Shown one piece after another: positions 1 to 11,072 of a stretch of DNA of 64,000 nucleotides. The position numbers and the translations under genes were made by a program. The notes under the pieces are model-generated. The model did no database searches, had not been told where the DNA came from, and was given only the letters and a program-made list of their open reading frames with translations. Each line of letters opens with the position of its first letter. The first letter of the stretch is position 1. Origin of the DNA: Gerris lacustris (Eukaryota; Arthropoda; Insecta; Hemiptera; Gerridae); the NCBI GenBank assembly GCA_951217055.1, contig OX578276.1:38526205-38590204 (forward strand), read 5' to 3'.

Positions 1-54
1 AATCACATACAGTAAGATCTAGGGTTTAAAAAGTAGTTTTTTCTGCTTCTATAG

Positions 55-177
55 GCTGCAGTAGATAAAATAATTGCTACAATGCTTCAAATAATTTTAC
101 GTGACTTCACATCAGTAAGAATGCCATTTATGCAAGCAGTGTTCTTTATTGCTCCTATATGCTTGGCCGTTGAGAGG
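55..177 (+). other. Candidate exon of an unrecognised gene
   Basis: A pyrimidine-rich stretch ending in AG precedes base 55, and AG|GTAAAA follows base 177. The frame between them is open for 41 codons, starting AAVDKIIATM and ending ICLAVE, and the exon ends in phase 2. It cannot be an exon of the Rab gene just downstream: the phases do not join and no GTPase motif is present. It may be an internal exon of a gene that enters from the left, or a chance open frame. I do not recognise the peptide. Confidence 0.25.
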
Positions 178-933
178 TAAAAGAAAAAAGTTTCAGATGC
201 TTATTTCATTATTATTTGGCTATATTTCACCCCTAAGTGGAAAATCATCCAACTATGGCAACTCTATCAAACTTCCAACTAATTCTAGATTTATATGTGT
301 TGACTAATTGTAGATTTGTAATTTACATTTAACTTATTAATGTAATTAGATAATAATATTGAAATACCTTGATATTACTCGTGTATTAATGCAGGAATCA
401 TATTTTGACGATTATTAACTCATAGTGAATATATCTTGAATAAATTTCTTTTTAAGACTTGAATTCTAATTTTTTGGATAAAACCCTGTACGTTGCACTT
501 ATAGTATACAAAATTTGTCCAGTTCATTGTACAACAAACCACAATAGTTAGTGGTTAATACAGATGGGATTTAAAAACTTTTGTTTGTTTTCATCGGTGA
601 ACTGAGTGAAGCCTGTTATCCTCTGTTTCTAGCTTTTGGATTTTTGTATTAATAAGCTGGTTCATTTTGCTGTTTGAATTTCATTCATCCTATTAGCAAT
701 GTTCGCCAAATTTCAATAGAAACAACTAATTTTGTGTTGCACGGTGCAACATTATTTAATAAAACTTTAGAAACAGAGTTATTAATTTAATTACTATTAA
801 ACTGAATATTATGCAACGCTTTCAGTTTTCCTCATTCTGTGTAGCAGTACTAAATAAAATATGAAGAGAACACAGTAAAATTTGTTACTCACGATGACAT
901 TGTAAATTGATTTAATTTGATTTACTGTTTTAG
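178..933. other. Non-coding, AT-rich
   Basis: No coding frame, structural RNA or clear repeat boundary is seen here. The missing first coding exon of the Rab gene would have to end just after the start of a P-loop glycine codon. No such sequence was found in this stretch. Confidence 0.5.
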
Positions 934-3900
934 GTAAAACTGCAATTGTACGACGTTATTCAGAAGGTATTTAGTTTAATTTTATGTATATCTAATTATT
1001 ATTATTCAATTTTATTTTTTCATTATGCTTCCGAGCCTATCTATAATAAATAATAACAGAAGCATTGAGGTGATACAGAAGAACTTTTTATTTTTTGTCT
1101 CAAAATTTCCTAAACAGAGAGTAACACTAAGATACATTTGGTCATCTTTCCACCTATATTTTCCATAGTCAATATTTGATGAAATTTTTTTGGTTTAGCC
1201 CAAAAATGGTCCCATATTTGTGTAAGATTTTTACGCACAATGCTTCCTCTTACTCATTTTCACATACCCTCTCATTTGACATGAATATTCCTTGAAGTCG
1301 ACAAGAGGTCTGTTAAATTTTATTTGAAGCATATATTGATATTTCATAAATGCTCTATCACTCTACCTTCAAAGTTGATTTTAATAGAAATATAGGGATT
1401 ATTTGAATAGTGCTCAAAATTCTAAGCAAAGAAACGTTTACAAATTAAATAAGTGGCACTTGACTAATGCACTTGGTGTGCACTTTGGTGACTTTTACCT
1501 CCAACACAACGAAATATGAAAATTAAACCGGCTCTTCTTTAGATTGTTACTCCCCTTATAAAAAAAAAACAGAGGGGAGTAACTTTTCTAAAGAAGGTGT
1601 ACGGAATGTTCTTCTTTAGACTGTTACTCCCCTTATCAAAACAGTAGTGTGATATTCCTTTGTCCCAAAGTACATTGGACTAAACATCCCTTTTTCTTAA
1701 TAGTTATTTAGTCAGTCATTTTTCTTCTAAAACAACATAGTGGAGTAACAATTTAAAGAAGTACCATTAAACCTTCAGTGCTGCTCTGTACAAAAATTCC
1801 CCTTGACTCTTTACTCTCCAAAGTGGATTAATACGTGTTCCAAAAATGCTTGGACGTTGGAAGGTGAGAATTTAAAATTTATTATCTCACTTGATGAAAT
1901 ATCTGGTAATTGTTTCAGGTAAATTCTCATCAAACTATAAAATCACAATAGGAGCAGACTTTTCATTGAAACGTATCTTATGGGATGGTGACACCAAAGT
2001 CAGTTTACAACTATGGTATAACTTTAATTTTTTTAAATAATCAATTTTATTATTATTTTATTTCTTTACTTACATTTATATTTACTTTAACATTTATTTT
2101 TGCTATTAGTAATACCGATAAAAATGTTGATTGAATGACATGGATTATCATGAGAGTAGAGGGCTACCCAGTAGTAGTACTCCTGAACTCCTTTTTAATT
2201 ACATAAAATTTATTATTAAAATGTATTGGAGGATGGTAAAAAAAAAAAAAAAAAGTTTTTGAGCTTTATTGAACCAGGCGCCCTTAGCAAAAGTCCTGAA
2301 TATAAAAATCATCTTTAAAAACAGGGATTTATTGCCTAGCAAAATTTTAAAAAGCAATAGGTTAAAGATCAAAATGCATTTTTAATATTTTTTTTCTTTC
2401 AGGGATGTTGCTGGCCATGAAAAATTTGGATATATGACAAGAGTTTATTATAAACATGCGTTAGTATTAGAATTATTTAATTTTTTTATTATTTTTAATT
2501 TTTAAATAGAACATTACATAAACAATGATCAGGGTGCAGTAGGATATAATATTTTTGTCTCAATTATACCTAAATAATAATTACCCATTTATTATAACAT
2601 AGTATGGTTACAATTTTTGTTGACATGATACATTTTATACACATTAGTTTATTTTCTAAATTGGCTCTACACCATGGTCCTTACCTCTAGGTTTGAATAC
2701 CCCCTTGTCAGTTTGCTTTATATACAATATGCATACATACATGGCACTAAAATACATATACATACTTCCTCATACATACACACCCAACCATACATTAATT
2801 AACATATTTCTTAATTTTTATAAAACCATAAATTACTATACATATTTCTCATTCTGTTCCACTCCTTTCTGTCTTGTGCAATTCTCTGCTCTTCCTCATT
2901 TCCTTGTCCCATCTTTGTCGTATTCCTTTTTCTTTCCTTAGCTCTATAGGCTGTACTAGTTTATCACTATTTTTGTCCATTGACTATCCTTAGTCCTTGC
3001 AATATGTTCTGCCCAGTTGCCCAGTTTCACTTTCTTCCCAATATACCTTCTAAACCTATCTGTTCTCTTACCCAGCTGTTTCTTATATTGTCTTTCCTAG
3101 TTACATCTCACACTCCTTTCCATGGCTCTTTGTGTGATTCTCATATTTTCTGTGATTGACCATGTCTCTGATCCGTAAGTTAAATTTGGTACAAAACACA
3201 TCATCCTAGGCTTTTTCTTAGCCATCATCAGATATAAATTGGCTTCTGAAAATGTTTTAAGCTTTCCAACCTTAAAAAAAATTCTTCTTCTTTGTCCTGT
3301 TCAGTTTTGTTATTAATAATCAATAAACCAAGATAATTATTCCTAAATGGGGTTATACATTTTTGCTATAACCCAAGAAGAGTCTTGGACACCCAGCTAA
3401 TTTCATCCTGTCCTCTAAATTCTCCCCCCCCCCCCTCGTACTCCAAGTTCCTTTATATCCCTTTCTACATTGTCCAACTATCTTGCTTAAGAACATCCCT
3501 TAGTTCATCTTCCTCCTGGGTTGCATGCAAAAAGATTCTTGGCCCTTCTACTTTTATCAATAGTTTGTACATGTCCTAACTATTGGTCTTCTTACTTTAA
3601 TTTCTGAGACCAGCCCACGCTTTTGATACAGTATCCTTAACTCTTGATAGACCTAGCTCTCCAATTCCTTGATTATTTAAATTTCCATTTATCCTGTATG
3701 TTAGACGGGAGTGGCATTGTATGTTAATTATAAAAGAATGAAATATTTAATATTTATATATATATAATTTTTATTATAATATTAATAATATTTGTATATA
3801 TAACAAACCTATATTTGTTTTATCAAATAATGGAATATTTAAACTATATAAATATAAATTGTATTTGTTTTAGAATCGGGTGTGTTATTGTCTTTGACAT

Positions 3901-6900
3901 TACAAGGTTTACTACTTATGAATCTGTCCACAAGGTAATTATAATTTATTTGTAAATTATTTATTTCTCTTGTGTATCTTTAATAACTAGATAATATGAA
4001 AATCATACAAAATTGCTTACACTACCTCTTTTATGTAGAGGGAGTTTAGCCACTCCAGGGACATAAATCTAAATATAGACCAAACGTAATATGCTAATGG
4101 CAATCTTGCATTTATTTCCCTAGACTGAAGTCTATCTTACATGTAATAAATTTTGATGAAGAAAAACCTGAAGTAAACTATAATTCACATTTTCAATTTT
4201 ATGAGTTAAATTGTTCCACACTGGTACACAATATTCCAAGATGGGCTGAATCAAAGCTAAATAGAGTCGAACAAAGCAATCCAGGTGTGATATTAGGCCA
4301 TATTATCATATTAGGCCTAAAGTTTTAAAGCTTTTGAGACCACTGTATCAACTTGTGCATCAAATTTGAGCTAATTATAAAGAATTATTTCAAGACCACA
4401 GACTTTAGTCTCTCTTATTAAAAATTATCTACTGATGTGATAATCAAATGAAATAGGGTGCAAGCACGTTTAGTTTAAGTTTTGGTTACGTTTAGTATAA
4501 TATTATTTAAATTTAAATCAAATTATAATTATTATTAACTACGGGAAACAGACTGTGAAAAATACACTCCATCCCGGCGCTGGAGTGTATTTTTCACTGT
4601 CTGTTTCCCGTAGTTAATAATAATTATAATTTGATTTAAATTAAAATTTAAACTTTCCGTAGTATGAAAACTACCAAAAACTTAAAAATTGAATTTCGAA
4701 TTGATTGTAAAAGGTACAGGTACTAATTGAGTACTTTATAATTATAAGCGTTAATTCTCGGTTTAGTTCTAATGTCATAAATATTGACTTCTAAAAGTGT
4801 ATAAATATTGAAAGCTTGGATTCGGGACTAGTTATCGATTACGGCAGTGAAAAATCACTTGTTGTTGTACCTTGTTTCATTCTCGTGCGTAGCTTAGTTG
4901 GTAAGAGCATCTGTACTGGAAATACAGGAGACCCGTGGTTCATATCCTGGCGCTGGAGTATATTTTTCACTGTCTGTTTCCCGTAGTTAATAATAATTAT
5001 AATTTGATTTAAATTAAAATTTAAACTTTCCGTATTATGAAAACTACCAAAAACTTAAAAATTGAATTTATAATATTATTTAGACGAGGCCATAGAACAA
5101 TGCCATTAATAGAATATTGTAACCATATAGCAGAAACGGCTGGAGTAACCAGAGAGTAAATTTTAAGGGGGTCACAGAAAAGACTGTAGTTGCAATGTAT
5201 GGATGAAGGCAAGTCGTTTATGTGCTATATACGAGTATAGTGATATTTTATTTTGGTAATTTTTCCTCCATTTTTTCCTTCCGAGATTACTGAAGGTAAC
5301 GGAAGCATTGTGCTCACTTTTGAGAATGAAAAACTTTTATGTCTCCGATTTTAAAAATTCCCAGACAGAAATCCGTTGCAGAAATCAGGGAGCATTTTTG
5401 GTCTTGTGTCTGTCTGTCTGTCTGTTTGTTGTCTGTGCTGACACATTGAGCTTAAACTACCAAACCAATAAATTTAGTAACCAATAAACATGTTAAACAA
5501 ATGAGATCAAAGAGTAGAGTGGCAATTACACCAGAGAAGTAGGGTGTACACAGTGAAGCAGTGAGAGGTAGTTTACAAAGGAGTAATTTTTACTTCATTT
5601 TTTCTATAATAACTAAGTTACCTTGTTTCATGTCTTGTTGCTTGTTATATGAAGAGATCATTTTCTTGAAAACTTTTTTTTTTGTTGCAGTGGTTGATAG
5701 ATATAAGAGAGAAAGTGATGCTGGACGATGGTCGACCTTTACCTATAGTCGTACTTGCAAACAAATCAGATATAAATGAAATGTGTATATCTAGCGATGC
5801 TATTAACAGGTATTGCAGAGAGAATGACATATGTGCTTGGTTCCTAACTTCAGCTAAAGATAATATTAATATTGGTAATTATAAAAATCTCTTATAATTA
5901 GTATATTATTTTTATTAAATAATTTTATTTTACTTCCGAGCTTACCGAAGGCAATAGAAGCATTGTGATTGTGTTACATTTTTATATGTGTCCAAATATA
6001 AAAACAGAAATCCATTTTAGACATCAGGAAACAGTTTTGGTCTTGTTATCAGTCTGTGGTTCAGTATTTTTGCAAACCAACATATCTTAGAAATTTCTCC
6101 TCCCCCCACTGTTTGTCCCATGTAATTTTCAACCTACTGCGCCCATTCCTTTCTTTTTCCCATGTGCACAATCTTTTCTTAAAAAAAACTATATTTTTAA
6201 AAGTACTCATTTGATTTTTAAAAAATTTAAATGGTTCGTCAAAAGTAGCTCACATAAATTTCAACTGTCTGCATAACTTAAATATTGCTTAATTAATAAT
6301 ATAATTTTATTCATGTAATGAAACGATTGATGTAGCGTATCTGGGGCATCACGTATAGAAATGGAAAAACTAACAAATATAATGCATTTTTAATTAAAGT
6401 GTTTCCTGTATATTGATAAAAATTGCATTGTTTATGGATACTTTTTCATTTGATACTCTCTCGAAAAACCAGATACACCTTCATCAAAGCCCAGTTAATC
6501 TACGACAAATACATACGCCCAAGATTCGCAAAATTGACCTGTATTCAGCTGTGTCTTAAAGTAGAGGACTGAAGATGGAAAATATATCAAGAGAAAACTT
6601 ATGAAATGAAGAAGAATCCATAATTGGTGCATTTTTTATAGATCTAGAGAAAACACTTTAATATATGTGCCAGTTTTTTTAATTTCTATACATGATCCCC
6701 CAGATACGCTAACTTAACCGATAAGTTAGAGATTTTACACTTCAATATTGAAATTTTAAATTCAACATTTTTTAGGGTCCTTATGCAAAACCAAGGACCC
6801 TTATATTTTCCTGCGTGTGTCTGTCCGTCCGTCCTGTCCCCTGCTCTCACGGCTACACCTTTCGTCCGATCACTTTGAAATTTGGCATGTATGTGTCTTG

Positions 6901-7629
6901 TACCTACCCACATAATATATTAAAAATATAGCAACTTAAAAAAAATATTTTTAAAAAAAGAATTAGGGTAAAAAAACTTAAGGATTAAAAATATATATTT
7001 TTTTTTTTTGACACCGTGAGGGGTATCATATGAAAGAGTACATCGAGCTGATAGGGCGAGCGTAGGCAAGTTTGAAGTGGGTGTGAAACGTGTCCCCCCC
7101 CCCCTCTATCTCGCTTATGTGAAGTGCAAAAAATCTGAAAAAATTCCTGAACATTCTTCGACCAAAAGTAAAGATACCACTTTTTGGAAATTTCGAAAAA
7201 AATATTATTGCTTTTTTTTATAACTATGGTCTTTTCGATGTATTTTATGGTTGTATTTCGGTTCAGTGGCAAAAAAATTCTTTATCAGAAGTTTGTTTAT
7301 GTGTTTTGAGAATATTTGACCCATAGGGTAGTTCAAAGTAAGCTTTTTAGCATTTTAAAAAACACCATCAATAGGGTACTGCTTAAACTATACAGGGTTG
7401 CCTACGGACCCTCGCTGTGTGCTGACCAGCACACACTTGACTATCATTTCTATTTTTTATTATTTTACAATTAAAAATGTTTTTGTCTGATACAGATGAA
7501 GGAATGAACACACTGGTAAGAGAAGCAGTTAAACTAGTCAACCAGACACCTATTAAAACGGAATCTCAACCTAAGAATACTATCAGACTCCAACAAAATA
7601 ACAACCGAGATAGTGGCTGCTGTCATTGA
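934..7629 (+). CDS. Rab32/38/29-type small GTPase, divergent, 5' end outside window
   Basis: Six coding exons join in phase: 934-966, 1919-2015, 2403-2459, 3874-3934, 5691-5874 and 7496-7629, all with GT-AG introns. They give 188 residues to the stop. Visible GTPase elements are GKTAIVRRY (end of the P-loop), the switch I threonine in ITIGADF, DVAGHEK (G3), VVLANKSD (G4) and TSAKDN (G5). The C-terminus SGCCH carries a cysteine pair suited to geranylgeranylation. MTRVYYKHA and TSAKDNINI are typical of the Rab32/38/29 branch, which acts on lysosome-related organelles and pigment granules. The first exon (about 20-25 residues, including the start of the P-loop) lies left of the window. Oddity: the catalytic switch II Gln is His (codon 2416-2418). 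Family placement is firm; whether it is the orthologue of Rab32/lightoid or a derived paralogue is not decidable here. Confidence 0.9.
1026..1130 (+). repeat. Fragment of the CTTCCGAG repeat family
   Basis: It starts with GCTTCCGAGCCTATC, continues with a variant of the GAAGCATTG box, and carries the later TTTTTGTCTC...AAAATTTCC part. It is a diverged piece of the family also seen at 5278, 5932, 33382, 41540 and 44060. It lies in the first visible Rab intron. Confidence 0.5.
1533..1765. repeat. Hairpin and dispersed repeat in Rab intron
   Basis: TTCTTTAGATTGTTACTCCC (1536 on) is followed by its inverted copy near 1572-1595 and a direct copy at 1609-1636. The adjoining stretch (about 1641-1765) contains TGATATTCCTTTGTCCCAAA. 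It recurs nearly unchanged at about 51725-51815 and inverted at about 20040-20105, so it is a dispersed element of unknown class. Confidence 0.55.
2860..3230 (-). pseudogene. Dead 3' end of an RTE-like LINE reverse transcriptase
   Basis: Read on the minus strand, this shows YGSETWSITENMRITQRAME, then NWAEHIARTKDSQWTK. This is the order seen in the C-terminal part of RTE-like endonuclease/reverse transcriptase proteins (YG.ETW, QRAMER, W.GHI.R..D.RWTK). Stops and frame changes break it. Related but unreadable sequence continues to about 3670. It sits antisense in a Rab intron. Confidence 0.6.
4510..4642. repeat. Near-perfect 62-bp inverted repeat made of two SINE 3' parts
   Basis: The arms 4510-4571 and 4581-4642 differ by about one base around a 9-base spacer (TCCCGGCGC). 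The right arm matches the 3' body of the SINE at 4884-5075, so the palindrome is two SINE tails facing each other. The direct match to that SINE continues past 4642 to about 4700. RNA from this intron would fold into a long stem. Confidence 0.8.
4884..5075 (+). mobile_element. tRNA-derived SINE
   Basis: The head has a pol III A box (TAGCTTAGTTGG, about 4889-4900) and a B-box-like GGTTCATATCC (about 4938-4948) at tRNA spacing. It is followed by a non-tRNA body (GCTGGAGTATATTTTTCACT and on) shared with the palindrome at 4510-4700. The head is not a usable tRNA because the arms do not pair well. It lies in the intron before Rab exon 5691. Confidence 0.75.
5278..5432 (+). repeat. CTTCCGAG repeat, 5' part
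   Basis: It begins CCTTCCGAGATTACTGAAGG and TAACGGAAGCATTGTG, then has TATGTCTCCGAT, the CAGACAGAAATCCGTT box and a (TGTC)n run. It is the same order as the copies at 41540 and 44060. Function unknown; probably a non-autonomous element. Confidence 0.65.
5932..6250 (+). repeat. CTTCCGAG repeat copy
   Basis: It starts CTTCCGAGCTTACCGAAGGC and AATAGAAGCATTGTG. Further along it has the AGAAATCCATTTTAGACATC box and TTTTGCAAACCAACATATCT, a later part of the family shared with the copy at 44060. It lies in the last Rab intron. Confidence 0.65.
6770..7440 (+). repeat. Repeat with AGGGTCC ends
   Basis: It opens with TTTTTTAGGGTCCTTATGC and closes with the inverted GGACCCTCGC near 7410. Inside are a TCTGTCCGTCCGTCC run, GAAATTTGGCATGTATGTGT, and a stretch (6900-7090) present in reverse complement at about 19200-19440. 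It is a dispersed, probably non-autonomous element. The class is not recognised. Confidence 0.55.
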
Positions 7630-8060
7630 ATAAGACAAATAATAACTGTAAATAACTAAATTTTGTAGAGGTGAAAACATGATAAGTTCAAGCTATGTGT
7701 GTTAATGAGACCAGGTGATATAACTTTGGTTAATAAAGTTTGAGTAACTAATATAAACCTCAATTAACTAGAACATTAATTATTAGAACATAATAAATAA
7801 TCTTTTTCACTATCTTGGAAGTTATAAGCCTCAAAATTTATTAACATGTTTATTTGTAATTCTTATTAATTTTTTTACATATTTGATTTAAATTAATTAA
7901 TTTATTAAATGATAATGTTATTCTGTAATATAAAATTGAAGTTTTGTTATAATTTATTATTAATTAGTTTCCCTTACAATTTACCAGTTCAGGGGTATAT
8001 TCTATAAGAGAAATAACAGTAAAATCTGCTGAAGTGACAATCTGCAAATAAAGCAAACAC
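7630..8060 (+). other. Rab 3' UTR and flank
   Basis: AT-rich sequence after the Rab stop codon. A polyadenylation signal is marked at 7732-7737. Nothing else is visible. Confidence 0.5.
7732..7737 (+). terminator. Poly(A) signal AATAAA for the Rab gene
   Basis: AATAAA about 100 bases after the stop codon, in AT-rich sequence. In such sequence the hexamer also arises by chance, so this is the most likely signal rather than a proven one. Confidence 0.5.
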
Positions 8061-8662
8061 GTGTCACGGGTCACCCAGTAGGAACGAAGTTCCTTATAAT
8101 TTTAATTAAATATAAATTTTAAAGTCACACTGCTAAGTATGCGATGATAACTGTTTATGCATGGTGGAGTTAGAAAAGAGAGAAAATAAAAAGTAACTAA
8201 CTATTTGTACTTAGCGGAGTTAAGGCAAAATTAAAAGAAAATATTTTTTTTGTCATTGACGGCGTCTTGAATAATTAAATATTGAGAAAAAAGTTAATCA
8301 TGATGAGTTGATAGTTAAAGGGGATGGTTGTAATAGAGTGAGTCCCTGAACCACTTACGTCCCGGCCTACTCCATTTAATATTATAAAATGTATCACTTC
8401 ACTATACAAAAACTTGTGCTTGTATCAGGTTGAAATTTTACATGCCTGTTTCAATTGTATTTTAGACGAAGTGTATGAAGTTTTATTAAAATCGTTACGT
8501 TAAAACTTAAGATATCAGGAAAAATGTTGTTTTCTCTATTTTACGTTTAGGTCTGCATTAATAAATTTAATAAATGTCGGTGTTTGTTTTACTAAAAAAA
8601 AAAAAAAAATATTTAAAAAGTTGTTTCTCTCATTAAATAGATGAAGTTAGAATTTTTTCCCG
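8061..8662 (+). repeat. Dispersed 0.6-kb repeat, copy 1
   Basis: It begins at CACCCAGTAGGAACGAAGTT and runs to GAAGTTAGAATTTTTTC. It matches 33556-34173 along its length in the same order, including the GGAGTTAAGGCAAAATTAAA box and TTTTACATGCCTGTTTCAAT. No coding capacity is seen. Confidence 0.7.
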
Positions 8663-9209
8663 TCCTAAAATTCCAATTTTACATTTGAAGCTTACGTTAT
8701 ACAAGGTAGTCCCCCCCCCCCCCTCTTAACTTTTGAACGGTTTGAGATAAATTAATGAAACTTCGGGGATCTGTACCATGCAAAGGGGAGTTTGTTTTCA
8801 TGAAATCGCGCACTAGGGGCAACCACCCTTCTTTGCAACCAGGCTACCCCACTTTGCCACCCCACTACTTTGCTACCCACCCTACTTTGCCCCCAGGCCA
8901 CCCAACATCAAAATTTCAAATTGGAGTGTATATTTTTGATAGCATATTTGGATATAATGGTGAAAAATAACAAAATTTTACTTGAAACTTTTTTTCTATC
9001 TCCAATATTTTGCCCCCTATAGGGGGGCAAAGATAGCAAAATAATCCTTCCAAAAATACATTGTAAAATCTAAACGGTTAAAGATAAATTAATGAAACTT
9101 GGGGGATCCGTACCATGTAAAGGAAAGTTTGTTTTCATGCAATCATACACTAGGGGTAATCACCCACTTTGCCCCCAGGCCACCCAACTTCAAAATTTCA
9201 AACTGGAGT

Positions 9210-10011
9210 CATGGGCGCCCATATGGGGGGGCAAACAGGGGCGCTTGCCCCCCCCTGGAATACTGATCCATTTTTTTAAAAAAACAAATGTAAGACTTTT
9301 TAAGTTCAATTTATAAATATTTAAAAAAAAAAACCATTAGGGTAATAGCGAATATTATAATAATTCTTCGTATGTATAGTTGTAGTGTATGAAATTAGTA
9401 CAAAAAAAATATATATATAAAAAAGTAAGAAATTTATAGATAAAATATTGAAGCAAAGGAGCAAGTTATTATAGTATGAAACCGGATGAAACGTTTCATT
9501 CTTGCAGTATTCTTCTTGTCGAAGTTTATCAAATTGTATCGTCTCACCTCTCTCTCTTGATACCCTAAGGACACCCTATATTGCCATTATAACACTCTCT
9601 TATCAATTCTATCACTATCTACTAATCCTTTTTTACTTTCAATTTTATACAAAATTACACGTTGAATGGAGTTTTTTGTTGGAGGGAGGGATGATGATAC
9701 ATGCGCACAGATACTAAATAAAAGTCAAAATAAGATCAGTCCTTTCTGTTCCGTCTTTGCCCCCACAAAGATTAAAATTGTTTATTCTCTTTTGGAAATC
9801 TCGGAACCTCTAACATTAAATTCAGTTTCTACTGTCCGTGGCTTGTTTATCAAAATGGATATTCGCAAATAAATAATGCCCTATTTTAATAAAACTTTTT
9901 TATTGTTACTTTAAAACCATTTATTTTTTTATTAGATTATAGAATATAAAAATGTTTAAGTTTGAAATCTATAATTAAATTGCGAATATGATAAAACAAA
10001 TTAATATGTGT

Positions 10012-10073
<62 letters not shown>

Positions 10074-10115
10074 TATTTTGGCCCCCCCCTAAATTTTGGA
10101 CTATGGGCGCCCATG
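9210..10115. mobile_element. hAT-like insertion 1, 8-bp duplication ACTGGAGT
   Basis: Ends CATGGGCGCCCATA and its exact inverse TATGGGCGCCCATG are flanked by ACTGGAGT on both sides (9202-9209 and 10116-10123). This duplication length is typical of hAT. Flanking foldback sequence reads straight through if the element is removed. No transposase is recognised inside; short open frames at 9502-9872 look non-coding. A TA microsatellite lies near its right end. Confidence 0.8.
10015..10071. repeat. (TA)n microsatellite
   Basis: A pure TA run inside hAT-like insertion 1. Confidence 0.95.
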
Positions 10116-10312
10116 ACTGGAGTGTATATTTTTGATAGCAGATTTAGATTCTACTGCAAAAAAAAACTTTTTTAAATGTTAACCTTTTTTTTCTATTCCC
10201 AATAGTTCGCTCCCTATATGGGGGCAAAGGTATAAAAATGGTAGATTTCAGCGCCTGGGGGCAAAATGGTGGTTGCCCTTAGTAGTGGATGAATGGACAC
10301 TTCCCTTTACAT

Positions 10313-11072
10313 CATTGGTTCCCAAAGTGGGGGGCGCGCCCCCCAAGGGAGGCGTGAAGACAAGTCAAGGGGGGCGTGGGACCTTCCAAACGTCTAATGC
10401 GATTATATAAAAATCCAAATATGAAACCAGTTGGAGAACCTCACTGACGAATTCAACAGATACTTTCCCAACACATGTGATGACAACATTAACAAATTAA
10501 CAATAGATACTTTCAGTGTCAACATAGATTCCCTGCCCGAAACTCTTCAAGAACAAGCTTTAGAAATAAAAAAAGGTTCTGCTGCCGATTTTGATAAAAT
10601 GGACAAATCATCGTTTTGGGTTAAGTATTACAAAGTTTACCCCAGTATATCACAGCAAGCACTTCGACTGTATTTACCTTTTTCAAGCACTTAATTGTGC
10701 AAAAAAAGATTTTTCAGCACTTGTTGCAATAAAAACAAAGTATCGGCAAACTTGATGTTGCTGTGCTTGATTTTCGTTGTGCACTTTATAATACTCAACC
10801 AAGAATAGGGAATCTTGTAAAAAAAATACTAGCTCAACCATCTCATAAGATCCCATAAGATCGTCTGTAATAAGATTAACTTGTAATGTTATAAAAAAAT
10901 AGCAATATACAAATAAATGAATGGTTACAAATAAATGAATGTAATAATGGTTTATTATATTTTTTTCATTATATTAAATTGTGGAAGGCGGGGGGGGGGG
11001 GGGGGGGGGGGGCGTGGGAAGATTTATTCTTGACTGTGGGGGGCTTGGTAAAAAAAACTTTGGGAACCCCTG
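10313..11072 (+). mobile_element. hAT insertion 2, deleted ZBED5-like element, duplication CTTTACAT
   Basis: Terminal repeats CATTGGTTCCCAAAGT and (inverted) CAGGGGTTCCCAAAGT are flanked by CTTTACAT at 10305-10312 and 11073-11080. Inside is the C-terminal part of a hAT transposase, followed by a G-rich run near 10990-11012. It is an internally deleted copy of an autonomous hAT that inserted into the right half of the foldback element. Confidence 0.88.
10431..10860 (+). pseudogene. hAT transposase C-terminal remnant (ZBED5/FAM200-like)
   Basis: The upstream frame reads LEEFNRYFP-like (LTDEFNRYFPNTCDD), then FWVKYYKVYP and ALRLYLPFSST. After a frame break it continues as FSALVAIKTKYR, VLDFRCALYNTQPRI and LVKKILAQPSH. 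This is the order of the C-terminal dimerisation region in the ZBED5/FAM200 type of hAT transposases. The N-terminal BED finger and the catalytic core are absent. Confidence 0.8.

Noticed and set aside
4884..4960. Functional tRNA gene
   Set aside because: A and B boxes are present, but the cloverleaf arms do not pair and the body is shared with nearby copies, so it is a SINE head.
9502..9872. Coding genes inside hAT-like insertion 1
   Set aside because: Two overlapping short frames with no motif or splice context, lying inside a flanked mobile element.
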